The notes under the pieces are model-generated. The model did no database searches and had not been told where the DNA came from. It saw only the letters and a program-made list of their open reading frames with translations. Below, one piece after another: positions 42,224 to 50,657 of a stretch of DNA of 64,000 bases (the first letter of the stretch is position 1; each line of letters opens with the position of its first letter). The translations under genes were made by a program, and so were the position numbers. The stretch comes from Comamonadaceae bacterium (GTDB lineage Bacteria > Pseudomonadota > Gammaproteobacteria > Burkholderiales > Burkholderiaceae_C): positions 1 through 64,000 of the forward strand of contig CANFOS010000005.1 in the NCBI GenBank assembly GCA_947448735.1, given 5' to 3'.

Positions 42224-43942
42224 ATGGTGCGCAATTTGGAACATCTCACGGTATCAAGCAAGCAGGCAGCGCACGATTTCGCGCCACAAGCCTGGATATC
42301 CGTCTGCGAGCCCCCGCTGCGCACCCACACCACCGGACCACTTGCCGGTCTAACGTTTGGCGTCAAAGACAACATGGATGTGGCGGGCATGCCCACCACA
42401 GCAGCCTGCCCGGGTTTTGCCTTCGCGCCGGCCGAACATGCCGTCGTGGTGCAAAAACTGCTGGCTGCGGGTGCCACGCTGGTCGGCAAAACCAACCTGG
42501 ACCAGTTTGCCTGCGGCCTGAACGGCAGCCGCTCGCCCTACGGCGCGGTGCCCAATGCCTTTGATGCGGCCTATGTGTCAGGCGGCTCCAGCGCTGGCTC
42601 GGCCTATGTGGTGGCCATCGGGCAAGTCGACTTTGCCTTGGGCACAGACACAGCCGGTTCTGGCCGCGTGCCTGCAGGGCTGAACAATATTGTGGGCATC
42701 AAACCGTCCAAAGGCCTGGTCAGCACACGCGGCGTGCTGCCCGCCGCGCAAAGCGTCGACTGCGTGTCGGTGTTTGCGCGTACCGTCGATATTGCGGCCC
42801 GGGTGCTTGAGGTGTTGGCATGCTACGACCCGCAGGATGCTTTTTCACGGCAGCTTACGCTGAACGCCCAGGCTTGGGGCGCCAGCTTCAGGTTTGGCGT
42901 GCCATCCAGCCTGCGGTTTTTTGGCGACGCGCAGGCTGAAGCGGCCTTTCAAGCGGGCATCGCTCAGCTCCAGGCCCTGGGCGGCGTACCGGTTGTCATT
43001 GACTACGGCCCGCTTGCAGCGGCGGCAGACCTGCTTTACAACAGCGCGCTGGTCGCCGAGCGGTATGCCGCCATCAAGCCGTTTTTTGATGCGCATGAAG
43101 CGGCGGTGATCGAGCCAGTGCGCAGCATCATCAGCCAGGGTCGCAACTACAGCGCGGCAGATTTATATGCCGCACAAACCCAACTGCGCGCCTACGGCCA
43201 ACAAGCCGCTGCGATGTGGCGCGACATCGACCTGCTGCTGGTGCCCACCGCCCCCACGCACTACACCCTTGCCGCCATGCAGGCCGACCCGGTGGCACTG
43301 AACCGCAACCTGGGCGAGTACACCAACTTTGTCAACCTGCTGGACTACGCGGCCATTGCCGTGCCGAGCAGCCTGCGTGCTGATGGCTTGCCCTTTGGCG
43401 TGACCCTGATTGGCCCCTGCGGCAGCGACTGGCAACTGGCCGAACTGGGCCAGCGCTTGCACCACAGCACCGGACTACAGCAGGGCTTTACAGGTTTAAA
43501 TCTGCCTGAAGCCAAGGTAATAGCTGGACTTTTCGCTATCGAAAAAGAAGCAACCATGGCCGTGGCTGTGGTTGGCGCACACCTGACAGGCATGCCCCTG
43601 AACAGCCAACTGACAGAGCGCGGCGCGCAACTTGTGCACGCCTGCAGCACGGCGGCCCACTACCGTCTGTATGCCTTGCCCAACACCACGCCGCCCAAGC
43701 CGGGCCTCAAGCGGGTGGCCGCTCATGGCGCGGCTATTACCGTCGAAGTGTGGGACATGCCGGTGAGCCAGCTTGGCAGCTTTCTTGCATTGATCCCGCC
43801 GCCGCTGGGCCTGGGCAAAGTTGAGCTGGCCGATGGAAGCTGGGTCACAGGCTTTATCTGCGAAGGGTTGGCACTGGACGCCGCCCTGGACGTGACCGAG
43901 CACGGCGGTTGGCGTGCGTATATGCAATCGCTCAAAAAATAG
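42224..43942 (+). CDS. atzF: Allophanate hydrolase AtzF
   Basis: A 572-residue amidase-signature enzyme that hydrolyses allophanate towards ammonia and CO2. The catalytic triad is Lys48 ('FGVKDN'), cis-Ser122 ('SGGSSAGS') and nucleophile Ser146 ('DTAGSGR'). Residues from about 445 form the gamma-glutamylcyclotransferase-like C-terminal domain of AtzF, which completes decarboxylation. No urea carboxylase lies nearby, so allophanate must come from another route, probably AtzE and AtzH here. It is the first gene after the RpoN promoter, 41 nt ahead of the ABC transporter genes. Confidence 0.93.
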   Translation: MVRNLEHLTVSSKQAAHDFAPQAWISVCEPPLRTHTTGPLAGLTFGVKDNMDVAGMPTTAACPGFAFAPAEHAVVVQKLLAAGATLVGKTNLDQFACGLNGSRSPYGAVPNAFDAAYVSGGSSAGSAYVVAIGQVDFALGTDTAGSGRVPAGLNNIVGIKPSKGLVSTRGVLPAAQSVDCVSVFARTVDIAARVLEVLACYDPQDAFSRQLTLNAQAWGASFRFGVPSSLRFFGDAQAEAAFQAGIAQLQALGGVPVVIDYGPLAAAADLLYNSALVAERYAAIKPFFDAHEAAVIEPVRSIISQGRNYSAADLYAAQTQLRAYGQQAAAMWRDIDLLLVPTAPTHYTLAAMQADPVALNRNLGEYTNFVNLLDYAAIAVPSSLRADGLPFGVTLIGPCGSDWQLAELGQRLHHSTGLQQGFTGLNLPEAKVIAGLFAIEKEATMAVAVVGAHLTGMPLNSQLTERGAQLVHACSTAAHYRLYALPNTTPPKPGLKRVAAHGAAITVEVWDMPVSQLGSFLALIPPPLGLGKVELADGSWVTGFICEGLALDAALDVTEHGGWRAYMQSLKK

Positions 43943-43983
43943 TTTTTTAACCCCCTCATTTCATCAACCAGGAGCTTTTAACC

Positions 43984-44976
43984 ATGACGCAACACACCAC
44001 ACCGACACGCCGCCACGTCTTGAAAACCACCGCTGCCGCCATCAGCGTGCTGGCTGCGCCGGCCATCGTGCGCGCGCAAAGCGGCACCAAAATTCGGGTC
44101 GGCTACTGGCCGATCGCGGCTGGCTTGCCTTTTTATGCAGCGGTTGAATTGGGTTACTTTAAAGAAGCGGGCGTGAATGTCGAAGTCGTTCGCCTGGCAG
44201 GGGCCCAGCAGATCATGGAAGGCATGCTGGCCGACCGACTGGACGGCAGCGCCAACGGCACAGGCTCGGGCAATCTGGCCGTGGGCGAATTGGCATCGCC
44301 CGGTACATTCAAAATCTTTTGCGCCAACCCCAGCAACCTGAAAAACGTGCTCGACGAAGTCATCGTCCCGATCAACAGCACAGCCAAAACCATGGCCGAC
44401 CTGAAAGGCAAAAAAGTCGGCTCCGGCCCTGGCATTCAAAACGTCACATTGGCCAAAACCATCTTCGAGCGCGGCGGCGCAACTGGCGTCACCGTTGTGG
44501 AACTGCCGATTGGCCAGCACGTCGCTGCGCTGGCTGCTGGCCAGATTGACGGTTGCTACACGCTGGAGCCCACAGGAACCATTGGCCGACTCAATGGAAC
44601 GACCCGTGTCCTGGAAGCTGGCGTGATTTCCAAGTACGTGCTGGGCGACCCGATGGCGCCCTGGTTTGGCGGCTCGGCAGCATTGACGTCGACCTTCATC
44701 AAGAAGCACCCGGACGAGGCCAAAAAATACATTGCCGCCTACGCCAAAGGCGTGAACTACGTGCGCACCAAAAATACCGAAGCGCGCCAGTACCTCAAAG
44801 GCTACACCGCGATTGAAGGCCCGCTGACAGGAGAAGTACCGCTGGCGGCTTACACCATGTACAACGAGTTCACCGCCGCTGACATTGGCCACTTTCAAAA
44901 GTTCTTCGACTTGTTCACCGACCGCGGTGTGCTTCCTTCCCGCGTGATGGTCGACACGATGATTTACAAAGGCTAG
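43984..44976 (+). CDS. NitT/TauT-type ABC transporter substrate-binding protein
   Basis: A 330-residue precursor with a twin-arginine signal ('RRHVLKTTAAAISVLAAP', cleavage near residue 34 after 'VRAQS'). The mature part shows the NMT1/SsuA-like opening 'IRVGYWPIAAGLPFYAAVELGYFKEAG'. Proteins of this class bind sulfonates, nitrate, thiamine precursors, pyrimidines or other nitrogen compounds. Position between atzF and atzGE suggests a ureido or triazine-like nitrogen compound as ligand. Strong AGGAG sequence before the ATG. Confidence 0.88.
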   Translation: MTQHTTPTRRHVLKTTAAAISVLAAPAIVRAQSGTKIRVGYWPIAAGLPFYAAVELGYFKEAGVNVEVVRLAGAQQIMEGMLADRLDGSANGTGSGNLAVGELASPGTFKIFCANPSNLKNVLDEVIVPINSTAKTMADLKGKKVGSGPGIQNVTLAKTIFERGGATGVTVVELPIGQHVAALAAGQIDGCYTLEPTGTIGRLNGTTRVLEAGVISKYVLGDPMAPWFGGSAALTSTFIKKHPDEAKKYIAAYAKGVNYVRTKNTEARQYLKGYTAIEGPLTGEVPLAAYTMYNEFTAADIGHFQKFFDLFTDRGVLPSRVMVDTMIYKG

Positions 44977-44981
44977 TCCCG

Positions 44982-45815
44982 ATGACAACGAACAACCCAT
45001 TGGCCACGCCGTGGACGCCACAGCAGAGCACCACCGCTGTTGCGGCCCCTCAACCCGCTTGGCTGTCTTTTGAAAAGGCGCTCCCCTTCATCGGGCCAGT
45101 GCTGCTGCTGTTGGTGTGGGACCTGGTTGTTCGCTTTGGTTTGGTCAAGGCCATCTTGCTGCCGCCGCCCATAGACACGGTGTCAGCCTTGCTCAGCGGC
45201 CTGGCAGGCGGGCCGCTGCTGACCGATTTTGGCGTGACGCTGTGGCGCACGGTACAGGCTTTTTTGATCGCCGCGTCGGTCGGTGTTCCCTTGGGCATCG
45301 TGCTGGGCAGCAATGAAAAAGCCTACCGCAGCGTTGAATTTTTAATTGATTTTTTTCGCTCAACACCCTCGTCAGCGCTGATACCGCTGTTCATGATGAT
45401 CTTCGGTATTTCAGACATCAACAAGGTGGCGATTGCTGCTTTTGGCGCCTTTTTGATTGTGGTGTTCAACAGCGCTTACGGCGTGATGAATGCACGCAAG
45501 CAGCGCGTCATGGCCGCCAAAGTCATGGGCGCATCACGCTGGCAGGTTTTTAAAGACGTGCTGGTGTGGGAGAGTTTGCAACCGACGTTTGTGGGTTTGC
45601 GCTCGGCGGTGTCGATGGCGCTGGTGATTGTCATCGTGGCAGAGATGTTCATCGGTGCTGACAACGGCCTGGGCAACCGCATCATCAACGCGCAGCAAGT
45701 GATGCGAGTCAAAGACATGTATGCCGCGATTTTGTCGGCTGGCGTGATGGGTTATGCCTTGAACGTTTTTTTCCTGGTTGCTGAAAAAAGAACAGTTCAT
45801 TGGAGTGGAAGATGA
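44982..45815 (+). CDS. NitT/TauT-type ABC transporter permease
   Basis: A 277-residue inner-membrane permease of the SsuC/TauC type with six or seven membrane segments. The EAA loop reads 'AAKVMGASRWQVFKDVLVWESL' near residues 175-196. It starts 5 nt after the binding-protein gene and overlaps the ATPase gene (ATGA), so the transporter is a coupled unit. Confidence 0.9.
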   Translation: MTTNNPLATPWTPQQSTTAVAAPQPAWLSFEKALPFIGPVLLLLVWDLVVRFGLVKAILLPPPIDTVSALLSGLAGGPLLTDFGVTLWRTVQAFLIAASVGVPLGIVLGSNEKAYRSVEFLIDFFRSTPSSALIPLFMMIFGISDINKVAIAAFGAFLIVVFNSAYGVMNARKQRVMAAKVMGASRWQVFKDVLVWESLQPTFVGLRSAVSMALVIVIVAEMFIGADNGLGNRIINAQQVMRVKDMYAAILSAGVMGYALNVFFLVAEKRTVHWSGR

Positions 45816-46633
45816 CCGAAGTGCTGAATGCCCCTGTCTTTGCGGATGTGCCTGTGCCAGCCTTTCAGCCCGGCCCGGCAGGCACGCACATCACCATACG
45901 CGGCCTGACCAAATACTTCGCGGGTTGGCCGCTGTATGAAAACTTCGATCTGGATATTCCGAAAAACAAAATCACCTCTGTCTTCGGGCCCAACGGCTGC
46001 GGAAAGTCCACCCTGATCAACATGATTGCCGGACTGGTGCCGATTGATTCAGGCGAAATTCTGTTTGATGGCAAGTCGCTCAAGGACACCAAGATTGGCT
46101 ACGTGTTCCAGAACTACCGCGAGGCCCTGTTCCCGTGGATGCGCACCATTGACAACATTGCCTATCCGCTCAAACTGGAAGGCAAGTCCAAAGCCGAGGT
46201 CGATCGCCGCATGGCTGAACTGGTGGCCTCGTTTGATGTGAAGTTTGACCTGAACCGCTACCCCTATGAGTTGTCTGGTGGACAGCAGCAAACCGCATCC
46301 ATCATGCGCGCATTGGCCCCCAAGCCGGAGGTGCTGTTTCTGGACGAACCTTTTTCTGCGCTTGACTTTGAAATGACGCTGTTCATTCGTGAAAAATTGC
46401 AAGAGGTCTTCATGCAGACTGGCACGACGATGCTGCTGGTCTCGCATGACCTTGAAGAAGCGGTTTATCTGGCCGACCAGGTGCTGCTGCTGACCAAGCG
46501 GCCCACCAAAGTCGCAGAAATATTGCATTACAGCGATGCCCGCCCACGCACCACAGAGACCTTGTCAGAGCCCACCTTTATCGCCGCCAAAAAACGCAGT
46601 CTGGAAATTTTTCAGCGTGAAGTGCGGCGTTAA
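45812..46633 (+). CDS. NitT/TauT-type ABC transporter ATPase
   Basis: A 273-residue ABC ATPase. Walker A 'GPNGCGKST' is near residue 61, the Q-loop 'VFQNYREALFPW' near 101, the signature 'LSGGQQQTASIMRA' near 155 and Walker B 'VLFLDEPFSALD' near 177. I chose the ATG at 45812, overlapping the permease stop. It powers uptake with the two preceding gene products. 20 nt separate it from atzG. Confidence 0.92.
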   Translation: MTEVLNAPVFADVPVPAFQPGPAGTHITIRGLTKYFAGWPLYENFDLDIPKNKITSVFGPNGCGKSTLINMIAGLVPIDSGEILFDGKSLKDTKIGYVFQNYREALFPWMRTIDNIAYPLKLEGKSKAEVDRRMAELVASFDVKFDLNRYPYELSGGQQQTASIMRALAPKPEVLFLDEPFSALDFEMTLFIREKLQEVFMQTGTTMLLVSHDLEEAVYLADQVLLLTKRPTKVAEILHYSDARPRTTETLSEPTFIAAKKRSLEIFQREVRR

Positions 46634-46653
46634 AACCATAAGCGGGAGCGAAC

Positions 46654-46875
46654 ATGAACGAAGCCGATGTATTGAACTACGTGCACAGCACAGCGACCTT
46701 GCTGGGCATTCCCGTGGACGACGGGCGCGCCAGACGGGTGGCCAGCCATCTGCAACGCACGGTTGCCATGGCTGCCATGCTGGACACCGCCAACCTCCAC
46801 GCCGAAGCAGAACTGGCTGAGATTTACTGCCCAGCCCCCTTCCAGCCCAATGAAAACAAGAGTAGCATGCTATGA
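46654..46875 (+). CDS. atzG: AtzG-like small subunit (DUF4089)
   Basis: A 73-residue protein of the DUF4089 family, GatC-like in fold. In Pseudomonas sp. ADP, AtzG pairs with AtzE and is needed for active 1-carboxybiuret hydrolase; in Klebsiella the equivalent of the oxalurate cluster is HpxX. Conserved features seen are 'LLGIPVDDGRARRVASHLQRT' near residues 17-37. Overlap with atzE (ATGA) supports a stoichiometric complex. Confidence 0.87.
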   Translation: MNEADVLNYVHSTATLLGIPVDDGRARRVASHLQRTVAMAAMLDTANLHAEAELAEIYCPAPFQPNENKSSML

Positions 46876-46887
46876 GTAACATAGCAT
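46867..46887 (+). other. Hairpin spanning the atzG stop and atzE start
   Basis: Arms ATGCTATG (46867-46874) and CATAGCAT (46880-46887) with a 5-nt loop form a perfect 8-bp stem that contains the atzE start codon (46872). It would hide the start until ribosomes translating atzG melt it, a plausible device for strict coupling of the two subunits. Confidence 0.6.
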
Positions 46888-48272
46888 TTGATGCGCTGTC
46901 TATGGCGGCCAGCGTGGCCAGCGGCCAGACCAGTGCACGCGCCTTGCTTGAATCCTGCATCAGCCGGATTGAAGCCACCGATGCAAGCGTCAATGCCTTC
47001 ACTGAAAAAACCCTGAGCCGTGCTTTTGCCGAGGCAGATGCCGTCGACATTGGCCGCGCAAACGGGCAGGCGCTGGGCCCGCTGGCTGGCGTGCCTTATG
47101 CGGTGAAGAACCTGTTTGACATTGACGGCGTGGTGACGCTGGCGGGCTCAACGATCAACCGCAACCATGCCGCAGCCACAGCCGATGCTTTTCTGGTTCA
47201 GCAGATGAAGTCTGCAGGTGCCGTGCTGGTGGGTGCGCTCAACATGGACGAGTACGCCTACGGCTTCACCACAGAAAACACCCACTACGGGCCGTGCCAC
47301 AACCCGCATGACCTGAGCCGGATTGCAGGCGGCTCATCGGGTGGCTCGGGCGCGGCAGTCGCGGCAGGCCAGGTGCCGATCACGCTGGGCTCCGACACCA
47401 ATGGTTCGATACGGGTACCTGCCTCGCTGTGCGGTGTGTGGGGCTTGAAACCGACTTTTGGCAGGCTGTCAAGGCGCGGCACTTACCCCTTTGTGTACAG
47501 CATTGACCACTTGGGCCCGATCGCCAGCAGCCTGAAAGGCCTGGCTTTGACGTATGACGCATTGCAAAGCCCTGACCCGCTGGACGCAGGCTGCCACGCA
47601 CTGAGCATCCAGCAGGTGATGCCAATCGCAGACCAGGGGATTGAAGGCTTGCGAGTTGGCGTGCTGGGCGGTTACTTTCATGACCACGCCAGTCCGGCCG
47701 CGCGCGAGGTGGTAGCCCTGGCCGCCAAAACACTTGGTGCCAAAGAAGAAGTTATTTGGCCCGACGCAGCGCTGGCGCGTTCAGCGGCTTTCATCATCAC
47801 CGCCAGTGAAGGCGGCAGCTTGCACTTGAATGATTTGCGAACCCGCGCTGACGAATTCGAGCCTTTGTCGGTTGACCGCTTTATGGCAGGTGCCCTGCAA
47901 CCCGCCGACTGGACCATCAAGGCCCATCGGGTACGCCGCATGTACCGCGACAAGGTCAATGAATTGTTCAAACACTGGGACATTTTGCTGACGCCCGCCA
48001 CGCCCTGCAGCGCTCCTGTCATCGGCACCGAATGGCTGGACATCAACGGCTCGCAGCAGCCCGCTCGTGCCGCCATGGGCTTGCTGACCCAACCGATTTC
48101 ATTTGCAGGCTGTCCGGTGGTGGCAGCACCGATGTGGCCAACGCAGACAGGCGGCCTGCCCATTGGGGTACAGGTGATTGCCGCACCCTGGCGCGAGGAC
48201 CTGGCGTTTCGCGCGGCCAAGGTACTTGAGCGTGCTGGCGTGGCACACATCAAGACGGCTTGCTTGGCATGA
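46872..48272 (+). CDS. atzE: AtzE-family amidohydrolase (1-carboxybiuret hydrolase-like)
   Basis: A 466-residue amidase-signature enzyme closest to AtzE/HpxY and GatA. The triad is Lys79 ('YAVKNLFD'), cis-Ser155 ('GGSSGGSG') and Ser179 ('DTNGSIRVPAS'). AtzE deaminates 1-carboxybiuret to 1,3-dicarboxyurea, which AtzH then converts to allophanate. The presence of atzG, atzF and an atzH-like gene in the same operon supports this over a GatA role, and no gatB or gatC is present. Oxalurate-related HpxY activity remains an alternative. Confidence 0.88.
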   Translation: MSNIAFDALSMAASVASGQTSARALLESCISRIEATDASVNAFTEKTLSRAFAEADAVDIGRANGQALGPLAGVPYAVKNLFDIDGVVTLAGSTINRNHAAATADAFLVQQMKSAGAVLVGALNMDEYAYGFTTENTHYGPCHNPHDLSRIAGGSSGGSGAAVAAGQVPITLGSDTNGSIRVPASLCGVWGLKPTFGRLSRRGTYPFVYSIDHLGPIASSLKGLALTYDALQSPDPLDAGCHALSIQQVMPIADQGIEGLRVGVLGGYFHDHASPAAREVVALAAKTLGAKEEVIWPDAALARSAAFIITASEGGSLHLNDLRTRADEFEPLSVDRFMAGALQPADWTIKAHRVRRMYRDKVNELFKHWDILLTPATPCSAPVIGTEWLDINGSQQPARAAMGLLTQPISFAGCPVVAAPMWPTQTGGLPIGVQVIAAPWREDLAFRAAKVLERAGVAHIKTACLA

Positions 48273-48309
48273 ATCCAGGGCGGCGTTTGCAGACCAGCAA
48301 GGAGCCCTC

Positions 48310-49035
48310 ATGACCCACCCATTGAAAACAGCGCCAGCTGTTCGGTTGGCTGCTCCGCCTCGACGGCAGTCCCGGGCGGATGAGGTGTACGAGCAACTCA
48401 AGCGCGATGTGTCTGGCTTCAAGCTGGTGCCGGGTGACCGCTTTACAGAAACTGAAATCAGCGAGCGCCTGAAAGTGTCGCGCACCCCTGTGCGCCAAGC
48501 GCTGTTTCGCTTGCAGCAAGAAGGTTTTGTGGAGGTCCTGTTCAGAAGCGGCTGGCGTGTGCTGCCCTTTGACTTTGACCAGTTTGAAGAGCTGTACGAC
48601 CTGCGCATGGTGCTTGAAACCACTGCGGTGCGGCGTTTATGCGAGCAGGTCGTCCGGGTCAACAGCGACCTTCTTGACGAGCTTGCCGGCATCTGGCTGG
48701 TCAGCACCGAGCAGCGCAGCACCAACACGGTTGAGCTTGCACAATGGGACGAAGCCTTTCATTGCGCGCTGGTCGCTGCTGCTGGCAACGCCGAAATGGC
48801 ACGCGTGCACCGTGAGGTGACCGAGCGCATTCGCGTCGTTCGCCGGCTTGACTTCACCCAGCAGCCACGCAGGGATGCGACCTACGACGAGCATGCCAAA
48901 ATCCTGCAGGCCATCGAGCACAAACGCGGCGACCAGGCCGCGCTGCTGCTGCGCACCCATATCCAGGCCAGCCAAACCGAGGTGCGCAAAATCACGCTGC
49001 ACCAGGTGCACATGGCGCGGCAGGCGGTGTGCTGA
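48310..49035 (+). CDS. GntR/FCD-family transcriptional regulator
   Basis: A 241-residue regulator with a winged-helix N-domain ('DEVYEQLKRDVSGFKLVPGDRFTETEISERLKVSRTPVRQALFRLQQEG', about residues 23-72) and an all-helical FCD ligand domain with metal-ligand-type Asp/His residues near 99-210. I chose the ATG at 48310; 44 open codons upstream overlap atzE. It lies inside the atz operon, 37 nt after atzE, and probably represses or tunes it in response to a pathway acid. Confidence 0.88.
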   Translation: MTHPLKTAPAVRLAAPPRRQSRADEVYEQLKRDVSGFKLVPGDRFTETEISERLKVSRTPVRQALFRLQQEGFVEVLFRSGWRVLPFDFDQFEELYDLRMVLETTAVRRLCEQVVRVNSDLLDELAGIWLVSTEQRSTNTVELAQWDEAFHCALVAAAGNAEMARVHREVTERIRVVRRLDFTQQPRRDATYDEHAKILQAIEHKRGDQAALLLRTHIQASQTEVRKITLHQVHMARQAVC

Positions 49036-49069
49036 TTTTTTAATACTCACTTTTCAAAGATATCCCCAC

Positions 49070-49504
49070 GTGACCACGACCGCATCAACCCCTCATGCCA
49101 GCCTGACCGTCAACCTGACGCGCGCCCAGGAAGAACTGCAACAGGCTTTTGATTTGTACGAAGACGCGCTGATCCATAACAAGGTGGACATGCTCGACGC
49201 GCTGTTCTGGAACAGCCCGCACACGCTGCGTTACGGCGCCAAAGAAAATCTCAATGGCTACGACGAGATCAAGGCGTTTCGTGCAGCGCGTCCCAGTGCA
49301 GGTTTAAAGCGTGACATTCTCGATCGCCACATCGTCACGTTCGGTCTCGGCATGGGCGTAGCCAACATCACCTTTCGTCGCGCTGGTGAGGCACGCGTGG
49401 GCCGCCAGTCGCAAACTTGGGTCAAGTCGGGCGATGGCCCGGACGCCGCGCTGGCCCATGGCTGGCGCGTGGTGTCGGCCCATGTCAGCTGGATGGACCT
49501 TTAA
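49070..49504 (+). CDS. atzH: AtzH/HpxZ-like protein (DUF3225)
   Basis: A 144-residue SnoaL-like protein of DUF3225. AtzH of Pseudomonas sp. ADP is a decarboxylating 1,3-dicarboxyurea amidohydrolase that feeds allophanate to AtzF. Candidate counterparts of its catalytic residues are the Tyr in 'FDLYEDAL' and the Arg in 'TLRYG'. HpxZ of the oxalurate cluster is the alternative name. The start is GTG with a weak Shine-Dalgarno. It is the last gene of the plus-strand operon. Confidence 0.82.
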   Translation: MTTTASTPHASLTVNLTRAQEELQQAFDLYEDALIHNKVDMLDALFWNSPHTLRYGAKENLNGYDEIKAFRAARPSAGLKRDILDRHIVTFGLGMGVANITFRRAGEARVGRQSQTWVKSGDGPDAALAHGWRVVSAHVSWMDL

Positions 49505-49555
49505 ATTTCAGGGCTATTACCAGCGCTATGAGCAGCGCCAACACCAGCGCTTGCG

Positions 49556-50038
49556 CTAAAAGTAGACTTTTTGCAGCAGCTTGAGCAAGGTCTTTTTTTC
49601 TGCCGCGCTCAGACGGCTGGCGGCGTCTTGTTCAAGCTCAGTGGCGGTTTTTTCAGCCCGCACCATCATCTGTTGACCCGCGTCCGTCAGGTACAGGCCA
49701 ATCGCACGACCGTCGTCTGGATGGGGCAGGCGGGCCAGCAACTTGCGGTTTTCCATCGCATTGATCTTGCCGACAAGATTGGGAGGCAGCAGGTTCAAGG
49801 CAGCGCAAATTTGGCGTGAGGTGATGCCCGGGTTGTGCGTGATGAGAGAAAGAATGGAAAAATCCACCGGGCTCAGGCCATAGTCGGCCATGCGATGCGT
49901 GAAAAGCTCAATCACCTTGAGCGACACGCGCCGGGCGTTGTAGCCCAGCAAGGTTTCAAGGTAAGTCGTGTCGATCTCCTGAGCGGCGGGTGTCCGATCG
50001 GGGCGGCCCGTCAGCTCAGTATGGGGCGGCGCTGGCAT
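49556..50038 (-). CDS. MarR-family transcriptional regulator
   Basis: A 160-residue MarR protein. The winged helix spans about residues 55-120 ('GITSRQICAALNLLPPNLVGKINAMENRKLLARLPHPDDGRA'), with the typical 'D-GRA' wing. It is the last gene of the minus-strand hydroxycinnamate operon. MarR proteins of this setting (for example FerC, HcaR, CouR) are released from DNA by hydroxycinnamoyl-CoA thioesters. A matching palindrome overlaps the operon promoter 4.5 kb upstream. Confidence 0.9.
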   Translation of the reverse strand: MPAPPHTELTGRPDRTPAAQEIDTTYLETLLGYNARRVSLKVIELFTHRMADYGLSPVDFSILSLITHNPGITSRQICAALNLLPPNLVGKINAMENRKLLARLPHPDDGRAIGLYLTDAGQQMMVRAEKTATELEQDAASRLSAAEKKTLLKLLQKVYF

Positions 50039-50105
50039 ACAGTTTCATGCTATCTCAGGGCAAGGCGAACCACATTCATGACGCTTTGAGCCGGCGAGCT
50101 CGCCG

Positions 50106-50525
50106 TTAGCTGCACAGCGCCTTGATGTCCTCGGGCACAGCGATGGCTTTGATGCGGTCAGGGTTGTCGGGATGGCGGATGCAAAAGGCGCGTGTCTCGG
50201 TGCCCTCGCAGAGCAGCACGTCACCGCGCATGACGCTGTGCTTTTGAATAAAAGCCTTGCCGCGCCATTCCAGCACGCTGGTGTGGATCTGCAGCGTTTC
50301 GCCGTAGGTGGCGGGCTGCATGAAGCGGGTGTTGATCTCCAGCAGAGGCGTGCCGATGATGCCGGTGGTTTTGACCAGCTCGCGCCAGGTGGGCACGCCG
50401 CACTTGACGAAAAAATTCAGCGACGATGCATCCATCCACTTGGAAAAGTTGGGGAAAAACACGATGCCGGCTGGGTCACAGTCGCCAAACATGACCTCCA
50501 CTTGATACATGACCGTTTTGCTCAT
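50106..50525 (-). CDS. Acyl-CoA thioesterase (4-hydroxybenzoyl-CoA type)
   Basis: A 139-residue hotdog-fold thioesterase. 'GDCDPAGIVFFPNFSKWMD' near residues 14-32 has the catalytic Asp17 of the 4-hydroxybenzoyl-CoA thioesterase group. In the operon it would release an aromatic acid (such as vanillate or 4-hydroxybenzoate) from its CoA ester after chain shortening. I chose the ATG at 50525; 34 open codons before it run through a repeat and are not conserved. Confidence 0.88.
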   Translation of the reverse strand: MSKTVMYQVEVMFGDCDPAGIVFFPNFSKWMDASSLNFFVKCGVPTWRELVKTTGIIGTPLLEINTRFMQPATYGETLQIHTSVLEWRGKAFIQKHSVMRGDVLLCEGTETRAFCIRHPDNPDRIKAIAVPEDIKALCS

Positions 50526-50548
50526 TTGATGTCCATTCGACGGGTTAG

Positions 50549-50606
50549 CTATTGATTCAGAAGCTGCGCGCTCAAGCTTATATTGGTCTGCAGGCCGGTC
50601 TGACAG
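50549..50606 (+). repeat. Dispersed 57-nt intergenic repeat, copy 4
   Basis: Starts CTATTGATTCAGAAGCTGC and ends with GGTCTGCAGGCC. It occupies most of the gap between the thiolase and thioesterase genes, inside what is probably one operon, so it is likely transcribed. It is the most divergent of the five copies. Confidence 0.6.
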
Positions 50607-50657
50607 CTGGGCCTGTAATTTTGGCACTTTTCCATATGCACGGGAGCCGTTTTAGCA

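Noticed and set aside
46872..48272. The AtzE-like gene as glutamyl-tRNA amidotransferase subunit GatA
   Set aside because: No gatB or gatC neighbour, but a DUF4089 partner, allophanate hydrolase and an AtzH-like gene in the same operon; AtzE/HpxY fits better.
50093..50104. Palindrome GGCGAGCTCGCC after the thioesterase gene as a second MarR operator
   Set aside because: It is G+C-rich, has no central spacer and does not resemble the A+T-rich palindrome at 54583-54607; it is more likely a chance or structural palindrome.
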